Assembly: GCF_026627425.1 (NCBI RefSeq)
Contig: NZ_JAPNLH010000010.1
Span: 62,001-126,000 of the forward strand
Reading direction: 5' to 3'
DNA: 64,000 nt
From: Arthrobacter endolithicus
Lineage (GTDB): Bacteria > Actinomycetota > Actinomycetes > Actinomycetales > Micrococcaceae
Numbering within the stretch: position 1 is the stretch's first letter; the number at the start of each line of letters is the position of its first letter. The position numbers and the translations under genes are program-made. The notes under the pieces are model-generated. The model searched no databases. It was not told the DNA's origin and was given only the letters and a program-made list of their open reading frames with translations. This document shows positions 1-13,128 of this stretch, piece after piece.

Positions 1-1
1 C

Positions 2-1531
2 TATTCACCCGCGCCCGAGCGCAGACCCTCCTTGTTGGCCAGCCGCGTGGTCTGGGTTGACGGTAGGGACCACCCGATGAACACCATGGGCCCTCGGATT
101 GGTGCGACCCGACAGCAGAAGCGCGCGGCGGAGCAGGTCAATGCGATGCCCATCCGGTCGGCTTCCTTTGTTTCCGCGATGATGAGCGGCGCAGCCATTC
201 GGGAGCACGGACTGCCGCGCGCGGATTACTTTATTTGGAACGATGACTTCGAGTTCACGACCCGGTTGTCGCGCTTTGCCGATGCGATCCAGGTTCCGGC
301 CTCGGTGGTGACACACCACACGGCCAAGTTTGGCAGTTCGGATGTGGACCCAGGCCCACGGTTCTATTACGACGTGCGGAACAAATTGTGGACGTTCAGC
401 CGCTCACGTTCGCTGGCCGGCTGGGAAAAATTCCTGTACTCCGGGGCCACCGTGCGGATGTGGATCCGGGCACTGGCCCGTTCCGGCAACCGCCGCGTGC
501 TGCTGGACGGGCTGGTGCGTGGCGGGCGTGCCGCGCTGCATGCCCCGCGCCCCAATGCGGAGGTCTTTGCCGGTATCTATCCGATCTCCGAGCTGACCCC
601 CGCGGTAGTGCAACCGGCCGGGGATCAGCCGGAGCCCGCCCGCGCAGGGCCATCCTCCTTAGGCCAGCAGCCCGGACCCGCCGGCGCGGACCTGCCCTTT
701 AGCGTATTGATGCCCGTTTATGCCAATGACTCGCCGGAGCGGTTCCGCCGCGCCTTTGATTCCGCCTCCTGGCAGCAAAGCGTCCGCCCGCACGAAATCG
801 TCATTGTCCAGGACGGCCCGGTGGGGCCGGAGCTCGAGAGCGTACTGTCCGGACTATCCGGGAGGACCGCGATTCCGGTCAAGCGCATCACTTTGGCAGA
901 ACACGCCGGGCTCACTGCCGCACTGTCCATCGGGCTGACCCACTGCAGCTATGACGTCGTGGCACGGGCGGACGCTGACGATGTCTGCCTGCCCTACCGC
1001 TTTGAGCGCCAACTGCCGCTCATAGCGGCCGGTGCTGACCTTGTCGGCGCGGGTATGCAGGAGATCGGGGGAAGCGAATCCGAGCTGCACGCGGTCCGGA
1101 CGGTGCCCGTGGGCGCCAACGCCATCCGCCGGGCATCGGCGATGCGCAACCCGATCAACCACCCCACGGCAGTCTTTCGGGTCTCGGCCGTCCAGCGGGT
1201 CGGCGGGTATCAGCATGTCCCGCAGGCAGAGGATTACTGGCTGTGGATGCGGATGCTGGCGGCAGGGGCGACCGTGGAAAATGTCAACGAGCCGCTGGTC
1301 CTCTACCGGGTCAGCGCCGGATCCTATGAACGGCGCGGCGGGCTGAAGATCTTCCGTGCCGAGCTGACGCTGCAGTCCAGGCTACTGGCCGCCGGCTATA
1401 TCTCCCGGCTGCAGTACCTGCGCAATATCGTTGTCCGCGGGAGCTACCGGTTCCTGCCGACGCCGCTGCGCATGGGCAGCTATCGGACCCTCGTCGCACC
1501 CGCAGGCCGGACGGCCGGCAGTGCTCAGTGA
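2..1531 (+). CDS. Glycosyltransferase with two GT2 modules (5' end outside window)
   Basis: The reading frame is open to the left edge, so the start lies outside the window; about 509 codons are visible. The first ~190 residues look like the end of a galactofuranosyl/rhamnosyl-type GT2 domain (motif FIWNDDFEF, then THHTAKFG). A Pro-rich linker follows, then a second complete GT2 domain beginning FSVLMPVYAND with the nucleotide-sugar motif ARADADDVCLP and the acceptor-side motif QAEDYWLWMRM. It probably adds sugars to a cell-wall or exopolysaccharide at the inner face of the membrane. The two genes downstream also concern polysaccharide synthesis. Donor and acceptor cannot be told from sequence. 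Confidence 0.85.
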   Translation, partial: YSPAPERRPSLLASRVVWVDGRDHPMNTMGPRIGATRQQKRAAEQVNAMPIRSASFVSAMMSGAAIREHGLPRADYFIWNDDFEFTTRLSRFADAIQVPASVVTHHTAKFGSSDVDPGPRFYYDVRNKLWTFSRSRSLAGWEKFLYSGATVRMWIRALARSGNRRVLLDGLVRGGRAALHAPRPNAEVFAGIYPISELTPAVVQPAGDQPEPARAGPSSLGQQPGPAGADLPFSVLMPVYANDSPERFRRAFDSASWQQSVRPHEIVIVQDGPVGPELESVLSGLSGRTAIPVKRITLAEHAGLTAALSIGLTHCSYDVVARADADDVCLPYRFERQLPLIAAGADLVGAGMQEIGGSESELHAVRTVPVGANAIRRASAMRNPINHPTAVFRVSAVQRVGGYQHVPQAEDYWLWMRMLAAGATVENVNEPLVLYRVSAGSYERRGGLKIFRAELTLQSRLLAAGYISRLQYLRNIVVRGSYRFLPTPLRMGSYRTLVAPAGRTAGSAQ

Positions 1532-1680
1532 AGGCGCTGCGCGGGAAGTCCGGCCATCCGATGTACTTTTAGAAGGGCAAGCCGTCATTCGAACGGTCCG
1601 CGCACTTTCCCACAAACGGCTGCAGCCCCGTGGTGAACGCGTCAGGGCCGTAGTGTGCAACGGAATTTCTTGAACAGGGT

Positions 1681-3519
1681 GTGAGTGTGGTCAGCGACAA
1701 TAAATCCGATACCAAACCGGCGCTATGGTTGTGGTCCCAGTTTGTGCTCGATTCCTTTGCCTGGGTCGTGGCGATCGCGCTGGCGTTACTGCTGCGCTAT
1801 GAGCTTGATGTCACCCTGATCCACGTTGGCGGGACCGTCCTGCTGATGGTTGTTGCCATCGTGACTCAGCTGATCGCAGGATGGTCCCTGGCGCTGTACC
1901 GCGGAAGATACGCCTTCGGCAGCTTCCATGAAGCCAGGATCCTTGTCGTTGTAACGCTGATCGTGGCGGCCGTGATGTTCGTTTTCCTGTACCTGCTGGT
2001 CAGCGAAATCCACATTGCCCGAAGTGTCGGCGCCATCGCGTTCCCGTTCGCCTGCCTGTTCATGGCGGCCATCCGCTATATGAAACGCCTGTATGTGGAG
2101 GGCAAGGCAAGGTCCGGCGAGGGGACGCAGAAAACGCTGGTCTATGGGGCCGGATTCCTGGGCAAATCGCTGATCAACCGCATGCTGCAGGATCACGAGT
2201 CGCCGTACTTCCCGGTTGGTTTGATCGACGACGATGCCGCCAAGAAGCACCTGCGGCTCTCCTCTGTTTCGGTGCTCGGCCGTGGGAATGACCTGCCGGA
2301 GATTATCCGCCGGACCAAGGCGACGGTCCTTGTGCTCGCCTTCGCCCATGTAGAGGCGGCCAAGGTTCGGGAGATATCCGACGCCGTCGCCGGTCTGCAC
2401 GTGCGCGTCTTGGTGCTGCCGCCGCTGAAGGATATGCTCGCCGGGGATAACGCGGGCCTGTCCGATTTCCGTGAAATTGATGTTGCAGACCTGATCGGGC
2501 GGCGTCCGGTGGAAATCGAACTGGATCAGATTGCCGGTTACGTCACGGGCAAACGCGTTCTGGTTACCGGTGCCGGGGGATCGATTGGCTCCGAATTGTG
2601 CCGCCAGCTTTCCGGCTTCCACCCCGCGGAACTGATCATGCTGGACCATGACGAGACGGGTCTGCAGCAGACGCAGATTTCGATTTCCGGCCATGGACTG
2701 CTCAACGGCAAGGACACCGTGCTGGCCGACATCCGCGATCCGGATGCGCTCAATCGCATCTTCTGCGAACGCCGGCCCGAGGTGGTCTTCCACGCAGCCG
2801 CGCTCAAGCACGCCCCGCTGCTCCAGCAGTATCCGGAAGAGGGCTGGAAAACCAATACGCTGGGATCTCTCAATGTGCTTCGCGCGGCGCAGTCCGTGTC
2901 CGTTCAGACGTATGTCAATGTCTCCACCGACAAGGCCGCCAGCCCGACGACGGCGCTCGGCCATTCGAAACGGGCTGCGGAGAAGCTGACGGCCTGGATG
3001 GCACAGCAGACCGGGAAAAGCTATGTTTCGGTGCGCTTCGGCAATGTGATCGGCAGCCGGGGTTCGATGCTGCCGCTCTTTACCGAGCAGATCCGCACCG
3101 GTGGTCCCATTACTGTCACGCATCCGGAGGTGACACGTTTTTTCATGACCATTCCGGAAGCATGCCAGCTGGTGATTCAGGCCGGTGCTATCGGCAGCGG
3201 CGGTGACGTGCTGATCCTGGACATGGGGGAGCCGGTCAGGATTCTGGATGTGGCCCGGCGGATGATCGCCATGTCCGGCAAAGACATCGAGATTATCTAC
3301 ACCGGGCTCAGACCCAGTGAAAAAATGCATGAACAGCTCATCGGGGTGGGGGAGGAGGACGCCAAGGCGCTGCATCCGAAGATTTCCCACACCACGGCCG
3401 TTCCGCTGGCACCGGATGCACTGAGTCTGGACACCTGGCTGCTGCGCTGCGCGCTGGAATCGGGACCAGCCGAAGAGGATCTGGAAGAAGCCGACGACGA
3501 CCTGGCTGCGGGCGCGTGA
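1681..3519 (+). CDS. CapD/WbpM-like membrane nucleotide-sugar 4,6-dehydratase/epimerase
   Basis: 612 aa with a GTG start; a second GTG two codons later is possible. The N-terminus has four hydrophobic segments (~10-130), followed by a first Rossmann-like region (YGAGFLGKS, ~155) and the catalytic extended-SDR domain. That domain has the cofactor motif GAGGSIGSE at ~297 and VSTDKAASP...SKR in place of the usual YxxxK, as is normal for the WbpM/FlaA1 subgroup. The family dehydrates UDP-GlcNAc-type sugars for surface glycans. It ends in an acidic tail and is coupled by a TGATG junction to the next gene, so the two are probably co-transcribed. Confidence 0.9.
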   Translation: MSVVSDNKSDTKPALWLWSQFVLDSFAWVVAIALALLLRYELDVTLIHVGGTVLLMVVAIVTQLIAGWSLALYRGRYAFGSFHEARILVVVTLIVAAVMFVFLYLLVSEIHIARSVGAIAFPFACLFMAAIRYMKRLYVEGKARSGEGTQKTLVYGAGFLGKSLINRMLQDHESPYFPVGLIDDDAAKKHLRLSSVSVLGRGNDLPEIIRRTKATVLVLAFAHVEAAKVREISDAVAGLHVRVLVLPPLKDMLAGDNAGLSDFREIDVADLIGRRPVEIELDQIAGYVTGKRVLVTGAGGSIGSELCRQLSGFHPAELIMLDHDETGLQQTQISISGHGLLNGKDTVLADIRDPDALNRIFCERRPEVVFHAAALKHAPLLQQYPEEGWKTNTLGSLNVLRAAQSVSVQTYVNVSTDKAASPTTALGHSKRAAEKLTAWMAQQTGKSYVSVRFGNVIGSRGSMLPLFTEQIRTGGPITVTHPEVTRFFMTIPEACQLVIQAGAIGSGGDVLILDMGEPVRILDVARRMIAMSGKDIEIIYTGLRPSEKMHEQLIGVGEEDAKALHPKISHTTAVPLAPDALSLDTWLLRCALESGPAEEDLEEADDDLAAGA

Positions 3520-4532
3520 TGGCCGTCCTGGTTGCGGCGCTGGCGCTGGCCCTGAGCCTGCTGCTGCCCTTCGCATTCAAACCCTGGCTGTTGCGCCGGG
3601 GTGTGCTCGATATTCCCTCCGACCGGTCCTCGCATAGCATCCCCACCATCCGCGGGATGGGAATTACCATCGCCATCGCGCTGGCCGCGGCCATGATCGC
3701 GGCGCTCTTTGCCACCGTGGAGCGGGCGGACAGCTTCATCTTGGTAACTGCCGTGGTCGTGATGGTGGCAGCGGCAACCATTGGCTGGGTCGAGGATCTG
3801 CGCGGGCTAGGGGTGCGGGTCCGCGCCGGCCTTCAGCTCGGCCTCGGGCTGTTGGGTACTGCGGCTCTGGCCACCGTTGCACAAGGGCATGCCTTTTGGT
3901 GGATCCCGGCTGGGGCTGTCGCGGTGGCGGCTTACATCAATGTTGCCAACTTCATGGACGGCATCAACGGCATTTCCGGCATGCACGGGCTGGTGGTTGG
4001 TGTCTTTTATGCCTTGGCCGGGCAGTACACCGGGCACAGCTGGCTGATCTATGCAGGCGTAGCAATAGCGGGTGCCTTTGCCGGATTCCTGCCCTGGAAC
4101 CTGAGCCGAGGCGGCGTGTTTCTGGGCGACGTCGGCAGCTATCTGCTGGGCGCGGCCATCTCCGTGACCGCCGTGGCGGCCTTCCTGTCCGGCGTGTCGG
4201 TGGAGTACATCTTTTCGCCGGTGCTGATCTACCTGGCGGACACCTTCGTCACCTTAATCCGGCGCATCATCGCGGGGGAGCGCTGGTATGCCCCGCACCG
4301 CCAGCATGCGTACCAGCGGCTCGTTATTGTCGGACTGAGTCACCTCCAGGCGACGGCGGTAGTGACAATTGCGACGGTGGCAACGAGCATTCTCGGCGTG
4401 CTGGCCGCCCGCGGCGGAATGGCAGCGTCAGTGCCGATGGGAATCCTCTGTGCGATCGTCGTGGTGCTCTATCTGCGCACCCCCACGATCTTCCAGCGGA
4501 TCATCGGCCGGCGCCCACTGCTGCGTGAGTAA
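3519..4532 (+). CDS. WecA/MraY-like undecaprenyl-phosphate sugar-1-phosphate transferase
   Basis: 337 aa of almost continuous membrane segments. NFMDGINGISG and FLGDVGSYLLG are the Mg-binding and catalytic Asp motifs of the polyprenyl-phosphate GlcNAc-1-P transferase family, and the His-rich loop ERWYAPHRQHAYQRL is near the C-terminus. It would load the first sugar phosphate onto the lipid carrier for wall polysaccharide. The ATG shares one base with the upstream stop; a GTG one codon earlier is also in frame. In mycobacteria the wecA gene also sits directly before the atp operon, so this position is conserved. Confidence 0.88.
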   Translation: MAVLVAALALALSLLLPFAFKPWLLRRGVLDIPSDRSSHSIPTIRGMGITIAIALAAAMIAALFATVERADSFILVTAVVVMVAAATIGWVEDLRGLGVRVRAGLQLGLGLLGTAALATVAQGHAFWWIPAGAVAVAAYINVANFMDGINGISGMHGLVVGVFYALAGQYTGHSWLIYAGVAIAGAFAGFLPWNLSRGGVFLGDVGSYLLGAAISVTAVAAFLSGVSVEYIFSPVLIYLADTFVTLIRRIIAGERWYAPHRQHAYQRLVIVGLSHLQATAVVTIATVATSILGVLAARGGMAASVPMGILCAIVVVLYLRTPTIFQRIIGRRPLLRE

Positions 4533-4547
4533 CACTTCTATCTCGTG

Positions 4548-4553
4548 TAGAAT
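4548..4553 (+). promoter_or_regulatory. Candidate -10 box for the atp operon
   Basis: TAGAAT lies 16 bases after the wecA-like stop and about 70 bases before the first small atp-cluster gene, and fits the actinobacterial TANNNT -10. No convincing -35 is visible. Inference only. Confidence 0.4.
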
Positions 4554-4624
4554 TTAGGCCGGTGCTCTCGTCGCTGCCCACAGCGTCGGAGTCCAGTCCA
4601 GACCCGAAGAGAAGTGGTTTTTTC

Positions 4625-5137
4625 ATGCGCGACTCCCACGCCACCGGCGGCTCAGTGCCGCCGGGACGGATTGTCGTCTCTGGACCAACCGTGTCCCCGT
4701 GGCTGCGTATTCTGGCGTACTGCACGGCATCTGCTGTGGCGGTCATCGTTGTCCTCACGGCCATCTCCGCCGTCACCAGCGGGGGAGCCGGGGTGCTCAG
4801 CGTCCTCTTCGGAGCAGCAATCGTGATGCTCTTCTTCACCATCAGTCTGCTCGTGGGACACTTCGGTGGCCGGAACAATCCCTCCGGTGCCGTCGGACTG
4901 TTCCTTCTGACGTATTTAGTCAAGGTGATCGGTTTCGCTGCGGTGCTGTTCTTCTTTGGCGCCCCGGGCTGGCTGAACGGCGTATGGTTCTTTACCGCCG
5001 CCGTCGTGGTGGTTCTCGTGTGGCAGGCCACGGAAGTGTTTGCCTTCAGCCGTACGCGCCATCAGCTTTACAACGACCCTTCTGTGCCTGATTCTTCTGT
5101 GCCCGATTCCTTTGGGGAGGGCGGCAATAATGTCTAA
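4625..5137 (+). CDS. AtpI-like small membrane protein of the ATP synthase cluster
   Basis: 170 aa with four predicted membrane helices between ~25 and ~145 and polar ends. The ATG is preceded by a purine-rich ribosome site (GAAGAGAAG), which is why I prefer it to an in-frame GTG 63 bases upstream. Its position before atpB matches Rv1303-type proteins, proposed to help ATP synthase c-ring assembly. Sequence conservation in this family is weak, so the call leans on membrane topology and position. It overlaps the next gene by 8 bases. Confidence 0.7.
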   Translation: MRDSHATGGSVPPGRIVVSGPTVSPWLRILAYCTASAVAVIVVLTAISAVTSGGAGVLSVLFGAAIVMLFFTISLLVGHFGGRNNPSGAVGLFLLTYLVKVIGFAAVLFFFGAPGWLNGVWFFTAAVVVVLVWQATEVFAFSRTRHQLYNDPSVPDSSVPDSFGEGGNNV

Positions 5138-5468
5138 GGGCCGTCGTCGAAGCGCTCACAGGGATTCACTAGCGCAGGAGCGCATCTCCGTCGCGGCTTC
5201 GGGCAGCACGGGGCCTGACGGCAATGGCGGATACAACGCCGGGATGAGTGTTTTTAGCTACGTCCTTGGCGGAACCCTGGTCTGGAGTTTGATAGGGTGG
5301 GGACTGGATAACGCGCTGGGAACCCATTGGTTTGTTCTGGCCGGCGCCTTCGTAGGACTGGCCGGCGGGTTCTATCTGTCCTTTGCTCGCCGCCTCGTCC
5401 GCAACCGCGCCAAAGATGCTGCCGGAACGCAGCCGGTCGAGGGCCCAAAGAGATTTGAGCAGCCGTAA
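5130..5468 (+). CDS. AtpZ/AtpI family protein
   Basis: 112 aa. A basic N-terminus is followed by two helices separated by a short loop (YVLGGTLVWSLIGWGLD and FVLAGAFVGLAGGFYL), then a basic C-terminus. The two-helix hairpin is typical of AtpZ-type subunits encoded before atpB. The start ATG overlaps the upstream gene and follows GGGGAGG, a strong ribosome site. It probably assists Fo assembly or Mg uptake; the role in this organism is inferred. Confidence 0.7.
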   Translation: MSKGRRRSAHRDSLAQERISVAASGSTGPDGNGGYNAGMSVFSYVLGGTLVWSLIGWGLDNALGTHWFVLAGAFVGLAGGFYLSFARRLVRNRAKDAAGTQPVEGPKRFEQP

Positions 5469-5565
5469 TGCCACAAGATTTAAACACCACCGGGGGTAAC
5501 GGTGCGGCCGCAGGCCCGCTTCCCCGGACCATGCCCGAGTACGGACCCTGCAGAGAGGAAACGCG

Positions 5566-6360
5566 TTGATCGCGCTTACGCTCCCCGCCCAAGATGGTGG
5601 ATCGTTCAACCCGCCCGGCGTCAACAGCCACCTGGCACCGCTGTTCACCATCGGAGACTTCGAGTTCACCAAGCAGATGCTGCTGGTCCTGCTCTCCGTG
5701 GCCCTCATTTCCTGGTTCTTCGTTGCCGCTGCGCGCAAGGGCAAGCTGGTTCCCGGGAAGCTGCAGTTTGCCGGCGAAGTGGGTTACAACTTCGTCCGCA
5801 ACTCAGTCGCGAAGGATGTGATCGGCGGCAAGGACTTCATGAAGTATGTTCCGCTGCTGTTCTCGCTGTTCTTCTTCATTCTGATCAACAACATTTACGG
5901 AGCCATTCCGTTTATCCAGTTGCCCAGCTTCTCCCACGTCGGCGGCGCATATCTGCTGGCGGCCCTTGTCTACGTGATCTGGATTGGTGCTGGCCTGAAG
6001 GTCAACGGCATCCGTTTCCTGAAGCTGGCCGTTGTTCCCTCGGGGGTGCCGTGGTATATTCTGCCGCTGGTGGTTCCGATCGAGATTATTTCAAATTTCC
6101 TGGTCCGTCCGATGACGCACAGTTTGCGTCTTTTTGCGACCATGCTGGCCGGACACCTGATCGTCCTGATCGCGGGCTCCGGCATTGAATTCCTCATCAT
6201 GCAGGAAAGTGCATTGATGAAGGGTGCCTCAGTTCTGGTCCTCGCCGGATCGGTTGCGATGTACATGCTGGAAGCGTTAATTATGGTGCTGCAGGCGTAT
6301 GTCTTTGTGTTGCTCACGGCGATCTACATTGAGGGCGCTGTCCACGCGGACAGCCACTAG
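5566..6360 (+). CDS. atpB: ATP synthase Fo subunit a
   Basis: 264 aa integral membrane protein with a TTG start preceded by GAGAGG seven bases away. The conserved helix [20 protein letters not shown] carries the essential Arg (~R188) that works against the c-ring Glu to drive proton passage. The N-terminus is short and hydrophilic; five to six helices follow. It heads the structural part of the atp operon. Confidence 0.96.
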   Translation: MIALTLPAQDGGSFNPPGVNSHLAPLFTIGDFEFTKQMLLVLLSVALISWFFVAAARKGKLVPGKLQFAGEVGYNFVRNSVAKDVIGGKDFMKYVPLLFSLFFFILINNIYGAIPFIQLPSFSHVGGAYLLAALVYVIWIGAGLKVNGIRFLKLAVVPSGVPWYILPLVVPIEIISNFLVRPMTHSLRLFATMLAGHLIVLIAGSGIEFLIMQESALMKGASVLVLAGSVAMYMLEALIMVLQAYVFVLLTAIYIEGAVHADSH

Positions 6361-6431
6361 TATCCAGCATTCCCCGCGGGGGATTACTTGAACCAAACAA
6401 CCTGCCTTCGGGCATCTTGAAAGGAATATTC

Positions 6432-6650
6432 ATGAACGGCACAATCAACGGTTCTATCAACCTCGTTGGCTACGGCCTCTCCGCGATTGGTGGAGCTATT
6501 GGTGTGGGACTGGTCTTCGCGGCCTACATCAACGGCGTGGCACGTCAGCCGGAAGCCCAGCGCGTCCTGCAGCCCATCGCCTTCCTCGGCCTGGCACTGA
6601 CCGAAGCCCTCGCCATTCTTGGCCTCGTGTTCGCGTTCGTTCTCAAGTAA
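6432..6650 (+). CDS. atpE: ATP synthase Fo subunit c
   Basis: 72 aa hairpin of two hydrophobic helices joined by the polar loop ARQPEAQ. The proton-carrying residue is E58 in LTEALAILG. The start is taken at the ATG after AAAGGA; an in-frame TTG five codons upstream would put the ribosome site inside the gene. This is the c-ring subunit, the binding site of diarylquinolines such as bedaquiline in mycobacteria. Confidence 0.96.
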   Translation: MNGTINGSINLVGYGLSAIGGAIGVGLVFAAYINGVARQPEAQRVLQPIAFLGLALTEALAILGLVFAFVLK

Positions 6651-6692
6651 AGAGACAACACTTCATTTGCGAGTAGATAGGACGGGCGAAAT

Positions 6693-7262
6693 ATGAACAG
6701 TCTCATGATTTCCGCCGCCTCTGACGCGGTAGCCGAGAATCCACTGGTCCCGAACGGGTGGGAAATTCTCGTTGTTGCGGTGGGCTTTGCGATCCTCATG
6801 TTCATTGTGGTCAAGTTTGTTGTCCCGATGTTCGAGAAGACTTTTGCCGAGCGCACCGAAGCGATCGAAGGTGGCATCGCCAAGGCCGAGAAGGCTCAGG
6901 CCGAGGCTACCGAGGCGCTGAACGAATACAAACAGCAGCTCACGGACGCCCGCGCCGAGGCCAATCGCATCCGCGAAGAAGCACGTGCCGAGGGTGCCCT
7001 TATCCTGGCGGACCTCAAGGACAAGGCAGCAGCCGAGTCCGCCCGTATCACGGAGCAGGCACAGGTGGCTATAGCCGCCGAGCGTCAGGCCGCCGTTGTG
7101 TCGTTGCGCGCCGAGGTCGGCAGCTTGGCTACGACATTAGCCGGTCGCATCGTTGGCGAATCGCTCAACGATGATGAGCGTTCCACGCGCGTGGTCGATC
7201 GTTTCCTGGCCGATCTGGAAGATCAGGGCACATCTAAGCAGAGCGCAGGTGCTCTCCAGTAA
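6693..7262 (+). CDS. atpF: ATP synthase Fo subunit b
   Basis: 189 aa. A single N-terminal membrane helix (~25-48) is followed by a long charged coiled coil rich in Ala, Glu, Lys and Arg, the peripheral stalk. It ends in TAATG overlap with atpH, so translation is probably coupled. Length is normal for actinobacteria. Confidence 0.95.
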   Translation: MNSLMISAASDAVAENPLVPNGWEILVVAVGFAILMFIVVKFVVPMFEKTFAERTEAIEGGIAKAEKAQAEATEALNEYKQQLTDARAEANRIREEARAEGALILADLKDKAAAESARITEQAQVAIAAERQAAVVSLRAEVGSLATTLAGRIVGESLNDDERSTRVVDRFLADLEDQGTSKQSAGALQ

Positions 7263-8116
7263 TGGCAGGGGTATCGAGCGAATCGCTGACCGAGGCGCTG
7301 GCCGATCTTGCGCACCAGCTTCCAACCGCTTCGCTGACGCTGGCGGAGGAGTTGTTCGGCGTCCTTGGCGCTATCGATAGTTCAGCCGGTCTGCGGCGGG
7401 CGTTGACCGATCCGTCGCGCAGCGGCGCTGCCAAAGCGGCGCTGGTTGACGGACTGGTCAAGGGCAAGGTGTCCGCGCAGGCCGAAAACATTGTCGCCAA
7501 GCTGGCAGCCTCGCGCTGGGCAGCGGCCCGTGACATCGGCGATGCACTCGAAACCGTGGCCGCCACCGTGGCCATTGCCGTAGCGGAAAACGGTGCCGGG
7601 GCTGCAAGTCCCAGCACCGTTCCCGGTGTTGCCGGTTCAGGGGCGAGCGGGCTCGAGCGTTTGGAGGACGACTTGTTCGACTTCAACCGGGCCGTTGAAT
7701 CCAGTCACGAGGTACAGGGCGCATTTGCCCAACCGCAGGCAAGCGCTGCGGCGAAGATTACGTTGGCGCTGAAGCTGGTGCCCCACGCGGGCGATGAGGC
7801 CCGTGCGTTGATCAGCCAGGCGGTGGCCCATCCGCGTGGCGTCAGAGTCACAAAGCTCATTGAGCGCTTTGCGGACCTGTCAGCCAAGCGGCAGCAGCGC
7901 TGGATCGCGGGCGTCACGGTGAGCCGCCCGCTGACTGGGCAGCAGACCGAGAGGCTGCAGGCTGGCCTGAACAGCCTGTATGGACGTGAGCTGAAGATCA
8001 ACATCATTGTTGATCCGACGCTGATCGGCGGGGTGCGTGTGCGGGTAGGGGACGAAGTAGTGGATGCTTCGGTTATTTCCCGGCTCGGCGAGCTTCGCCG
8101 CCAGCTGGCCGGCTAG
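7262..8116 (+). CDS. atpH: ATP synthase F1 subunit delta
   Basis: 284 aa, longer than the ~180 aa of proteobacteria but normal for actinobacteria, which carry an extra N-terminal part. The C-terminal third holds the family signature region (VTVSRPLTGQQTERL and IIVDPTLIGGVRVRVGDEV). It links the b stalk to the top of F1. Its start overlaps the atpF stop. Confidence 0.93.
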   Translation: MAGVSSESLTEALADLAHQLPTASLTLAEELFGVLGAIDSSAGLRRALTDPSRSGAAKAALVDGLVKGKVSAQAENIVAKLAASRWAAARDIGDALETVAATVAIAVAENGAGAASPSTVPGVAGSGASGLERLEDDLFDFNRAVESSHEVQGAFAQPQASAAAKITLALKLVPHAGDEARALISQAVAHPRGVRVTKLIERFADLSAKRQQRWIAGVTVSRPLTGQQTERLQAGLNSLYGRELKINIIVDPTLIGGVRVRVGDEVVDASVISRLGELRRQLAG

Positions 8117-8226
8117 AGGGCCTGCGTAATAGAGACTAATCGACCGCCGGTCATCTGAACCGGACAGGTCACAGTTAGGTCATCGTGATTAACGGTGATC
8201 GCGAAATAGGAGAGCAGGGACTGCAG

Positions 8227-9864
<1,638 letters not shown>

Positions 9865-9926
9865 CAACCCTGGGTGAGCCTGCCGAAACCTCTGCAGGTT
9901 TCGGCAGGCTCGACCAGCAGGGTTTG
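9865..9926 (+). repeat. REP-like palindrome inside the atp operon (atpA-atpG gap)
   Basis: A perfect 16-bp inverted repeat with a 4-base loop lies at 9876-9911. It is extended outward by a further imperfect stem (AACCCTG...CAGGGTT, with a 2-base bulge). The core GAGCCTGCCGAAACC resembles the GAGCCTGTCGAAACC palindromes that are scattered through Micrococcales genomes. There is no following T-run, so a classical terminator is unlikely; an RNA-processing or stability element is more plausible. Confidence 0.75.
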
Positions 9927-9961
9927 AACTAGTTCAACCAGCGGTACCTGAAAGGAAGACT

Positions 9962-12384
<2,423 letters not shown>

Positions 12385-12385
12385 G

Positions 12386-12679
12386 ATGGCTCAGCTCGAA
12401 GTAGAAATCGTCGCGGCGGACCATTTTGTCTGGTCCGGCGCGGCGAAGATGGTCAAGGGCCGCACCAGCGACGGCGAGATCGGCATCCTGCCTGGGCACG
12501 CTCCGCTGCTGGCGATTCTTGCGGAGGGTGAACTGGCCATCGAACCCGTTGACGGCGCCAGGATTTCCGTGACTGTTGATGGCGGGTTCTTCTCCGTGGA
12601 CAGCGACCGCGTTGTCATTGTGGCTGACAACGCTCAGCTTCACGATGCGGCCGGTTCAGCCAACACGGGGATCCGATAG
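12386..12679 (+). CDS. atpC: ATP synthase F1 subunit epsilon
   Basis: 97 aa. The beta-sandwich motif GEIGILPGHAPLLAIL is intact, but the protein is short and lacks most of the C-terminal helical hairpin of E. coli epsilon, as in many actinobacteria. The start is the ATG one base after the atpD stop; a longer in-frame version would overlap atpD by 60 bases and is unlikely. Confidence 0.94.
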   Translation: MAQLEVEIVAADHFVWSGAAKMVKGRTSDGEIGILPGHAPLLAILAEGELAIEPVDGARISVTVDGGFFSVDSDRVVIVADNAQLHDAAGSANTGIR

Positions 12680-12682
12680 CCT
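12677..12682 (+). promoter_or_regulatory. Leaderless-type -10 box for the DUF2550 gene
   Basis: TAGCCT overlaps the atpC stop codon and is followed by 7 bases and then the ATG at 12690, the spacing of leaderless actinobacterial promoters. Confidence 0.4.
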
Positions 12683-12689
12683 CCAACAG

Positions 12690-13121
12690 ATGAACGAGCC
12701 CGGAACCCAGTTCATCGTCATTGCAGCGGTTTTCCTGCTGTTCGTTCTCATTCTGTGCCTGTTCGGGATCCGCCGCTTTCAATTGCAGCGCGCATTCGGA
12801 ACGGTCGACGCCTCCATTTGCTCATCGGGAAACCGGTGGCAGATGGGGGTTTGTCGTTATCAGGACGCGGATCTGGAATGGTTCAGACTGGTGTCGCTGA
12901 GCCCGCGGGCGCGGCACACCTTCCGGCGCAGTTCGATTGTCCTGGTGGGCCGGCGGCAGCCCACCGAATCCGAACGCGTCAGGGTCCAACCCGACGCTGT
13001 GATTGTCACCCTGAGCTACGAAGGCCAGGAATTGCTGATGGCGATGAAATTTGACGCCTACGCGGGATTATCATCCTGGCTTGAGGCTGGTCCCGTGATA
13101 GGCATTGGGACCTGGCGATAG
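12690..13121 (+). CDS. DUF2550 family membrane-anchored protein
   Basis: 143 aa. One N-terminal membrane helix (~8-28, FIVIAAVFLLFVLILCLFG) is followed by a soluble domain with WQMGVCRYQDADLEWFR and a basic stretch. Its place directly after atpC is conserved in actinobacteria (Rv1312). Function unknown. The ATG gives the expected short N-terminus. Confidence 0.8.
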   Translation: MNEPGTQFIVIAAVFLLFVLILCLFGIRRFQLQRAFGTVDASICSSGNRWQMGVCRYQDADLEWFRLVSLSPRARHTFRRSSIVLVGRRQPTESERVRVQPDAVIVTLSYEGQELLMAMKFDAYAGLSSWLEAGPVIGIGTWR

Positions 13122-13128
13122 CTCCAGC

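Noticed and set aside
1786-3576. 596-codon open frame on the minus strand opposite the CapD-like gene
   Set aside because: Composition is Arg/His/Gln-rich without domains; it mirrors codon bias of the real plus-strand gene, which has intact motifs.
6361-6431. CCCCGCGGGG palindrome in the atpB-atpE gap as a regulatory site
   Set aside because: Short, GC-only palindrome expected by chance in this composition; no further structure.
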